Source of the DNA: Rhynochetos jubatus | Taxonomy: Eukaryota > Chordata > Aves > Eurypygiformes > Rhynochetidae | Direction of reading: 5' to 3' | Length of the DNA: 64,000 nucleotides | Assembly: GCA_027574665.1 (NCBI GenBank) | Contig: CM050656.1 | Span: forward strand, 5,393,001 to 5,457,000 | Shown here: positions 62,638 to 64,000 of the stretch, in pieces | How the letters are laid out: each line of letters starts with the position of its first letter | Position numbering within the stretch: the stretch's first letter is position 1 | The notes under the pieces: model-generated | Databases searched by the model: none | The model's input: the letters and a program-made list of their open reading frames with translations, nothing else | Told to the model about the DNA's origin: nothing | Position numbers and translations under genes: made by a program

Positions 62638-63880
62638 TATAGAATCATAGAGGGGTTTAGGTTGGAAGAGACCTTAAAGACCATCTAGTTCTAACCCCCT
62701 GCCATGGGCAGGGACACCCTCCACTAGACCAGGTTGCTCCAAGCCTCACCCAGCCTGGCCTTGAACATTTCCAAGGATGGGGCATCCACAGCTTCTCTGG
62801 GCAATCCCACCACACGCTCCATGAGGAATGTCTTTCTGATGTCCAATCTTAATCTCCCCACTTTCAATTTAAACCCGTTACCCCTTGCCCTGTCACTCCC
62901 TACCCTTGTCAAAAGTCCCCCCTCAGCTTCCTTGTAGCGCCCCCAGGCAATGGAAGGTCTCCCTGGAGCCTTCTCTTCTCCAGGCTGAACACCCCAACTC
63001 TCCCAGCCTGTCCCCATAGCAGAGGGGCTCCAGCCCTCTGAGCATCTCCGTGGCCTCCTCTGGACTCACGCCAACAGGTCCATGTCCTTCTTATGTTGGG
63101 GGATCCAGAGCTGGATGCAGAACTGCAGGTGGGGTCTCATGAAAGCAGAGTAAAGGGGGAGAATCCCCTCCCTCAACCTCTGGCCACAGTTCTCTGGATA
63201 CAGCCCAGGATCCGGTTGGCTTTCTGGGCTGCCAGCGCACACTGCCGGCTCATGGCCAGCCTCTCACCCCCCAGTACCCCCGCGTCCTTCTCCTTAGGGC
63301 TGCTCTCGATCCATTCCCTGCCCAGCCTGTCCTTGTGCTTGGGATTGCCCTGACCCATGTGCAGGACCTTGCACTGGACCTTGTTGAACTCCATGAGGTT
63401 GGCACAGTCCCACCTCTCCAGCCTGTCCAGGTCCCTCTGGGTGGCATCCCTTCCCTCCAGGGTGTCACCACACCACACAGCTTGGCATCAACAGCAAACT
63501 TGCTGAGGATGCACTCGATCCCACCATCCTTGTCACTGACAAAGATGTTAAACAGCACCGGTCCCGATACCAACCCCTGAGGAACGCTGCCTGTCACTGC
63601 TCTCCACGCATCAAGCCGTTGACCACAACTCCCTGCATGTGACCAACCAGACAATTCCTTATCTACCAAGGGTTCCATCCATCAAAACCATGTCTCTCCA
63701 ATTTGGAGACAAGGATGTCTCATGGGACAGTGGCAGATGCTTTACACAAGTCCAGGTAGATGACATCAGTTGCTTTTCCTTTATCCACCAACACCGTAAC
63801 CCCATCACAGAAGGCCACCAAATTTGTCAGGCACGATTTTCCCTCAGTGAAGCCATACTGGCTGTCACCAATCACCAATC
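62638..63880 (-). mobile_element. Long CR1 LINE copy, 5'-truncated
   Basis: The largest CR1 in the window, about 1.24 kb on the minus strand. On the + strand it starts with the inverse terminal octamer (from 'tatagaatcatag'), then the 3' UTR, and continues far into ORF2, where similarity to CR1 ends near 'gctgtcaccaatcacc'. It is 5'-truncated within the reverse-transcriptase domain, so endonuclease, ORF1 and 5' UTR are absent. Compared with the short copies it lacks a piece around the usual 'cctgttccagtgcc' box. Confidence 0.97.
62724..63860 (-). pseudogene. CR1 ORF2 reverse-transcriptase pseudogene
   Basis: This is the C-terminal half of CR1 ORF2. It begins at about '[12 protein letters not shown]', then has RT motif A (IYLDLCKA, first Asp kept, the following FD lost), DILVSKLERHGF, VPQG with [11 protein letters not shown], the motif C region, [28 protein letters not shown], and the tail KTFLMERVVGLPREAV ending at TAG 62726-62724. 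Motif C, normally FADD, reads FAVD: GTT at 63492-63490 replaces the first catalytic Asp. Frame changes occur near 63600, 63475 and 63160. In-frame stops lie at 63722, 63665 and 63068. The enzyme cannot be made and the copy is long dead. Confidence 0.95.
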
Positions 63881-64000
63881 ACATAATACATAATGGAATA
63901 ACTTCCAGAGCTGAAGTTGCTGAGGACCAAACCCTGTCACTGGGAGCTTTGCCATTTGCTTCATTAAAACCCCAGTGTGGCCATACAATAACAATATATA

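Noticed and set aside
63639-63893. 84-codon plus-strand frame
   Set aside because: It is the antisense shadow of the CR1 ORF2 pseudogene.

Overview
The window looks like a piece of a bird chromosome that carries no recognisable protein-coding gene. It holds six copies of the CR1 non-LTR retrotransposon, most of them showing the ancestral 3' end with the terminal 'attctatg' octamer typical of birds and other sauropsids. Repeat density is otherwise low and base composition is moderate. No bacterial-type operon, rRNA, tRNA or CRISPR array is visible. The long open frames that exist are isolated, often begin on GTG or TTG, and show no family motif, so I treat them as chance.

Layout. 1-4.7 kb is single-copy DNA with a small CpG-rich patch near 2.0 kb. 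At 4.75-5.13 kb on the + strand, strong splice signals, a polyadenylation signal and an A16 tract line up like the 3' end of an unannotated, probably non-coding transcript. CR1 3' fragments lie at 5.85-6.05 kb (+), 9.86-10.04 kb (-), 30.74-31.07 kb (-), 49.46-49.73 kb (+) and 58.76-58.98 kb (+). A long CR1 copy that still shows the reverse-transcriptase half of ORF2 lies at 62.64-63.88 kb (-). A CpG cluster sits at about 12.83-12.97 kb. The rest is single-copy sequence with short mononucleotide runs and small tandem duplications.

The most interesting item is a hidden retrotransposon fossil on the minus strand at about 38.33-39.72 kb. No single open frame reveals it. Translated piecewise it gives a colinear, correctly spaced series of motifs typical of RTE-clade LINEs: a linker 'IKDKGGN', then 'APGADS', 'ICPIVKKG', 'ELVEMAKVT', 'LVKGENDVT', 'TTKQLEQ', 'VKENVWRR', 'YKEP' and 'GRTAERFLEG'. 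RTE elements are rare in birds (AviRTE is the known avian family), and this copy is old, with frameshifts and stops throughout. An L2/MIR-like 3' end fossil at 53.6 kb is a second, weaker sign of ancient non-CR1 retroelements.

Nothing here suggests genes working together. The window is best described as an intergenic region or a large intron recording several ages of LINE insertion, with a few candidate regulatory or transcribed elements.
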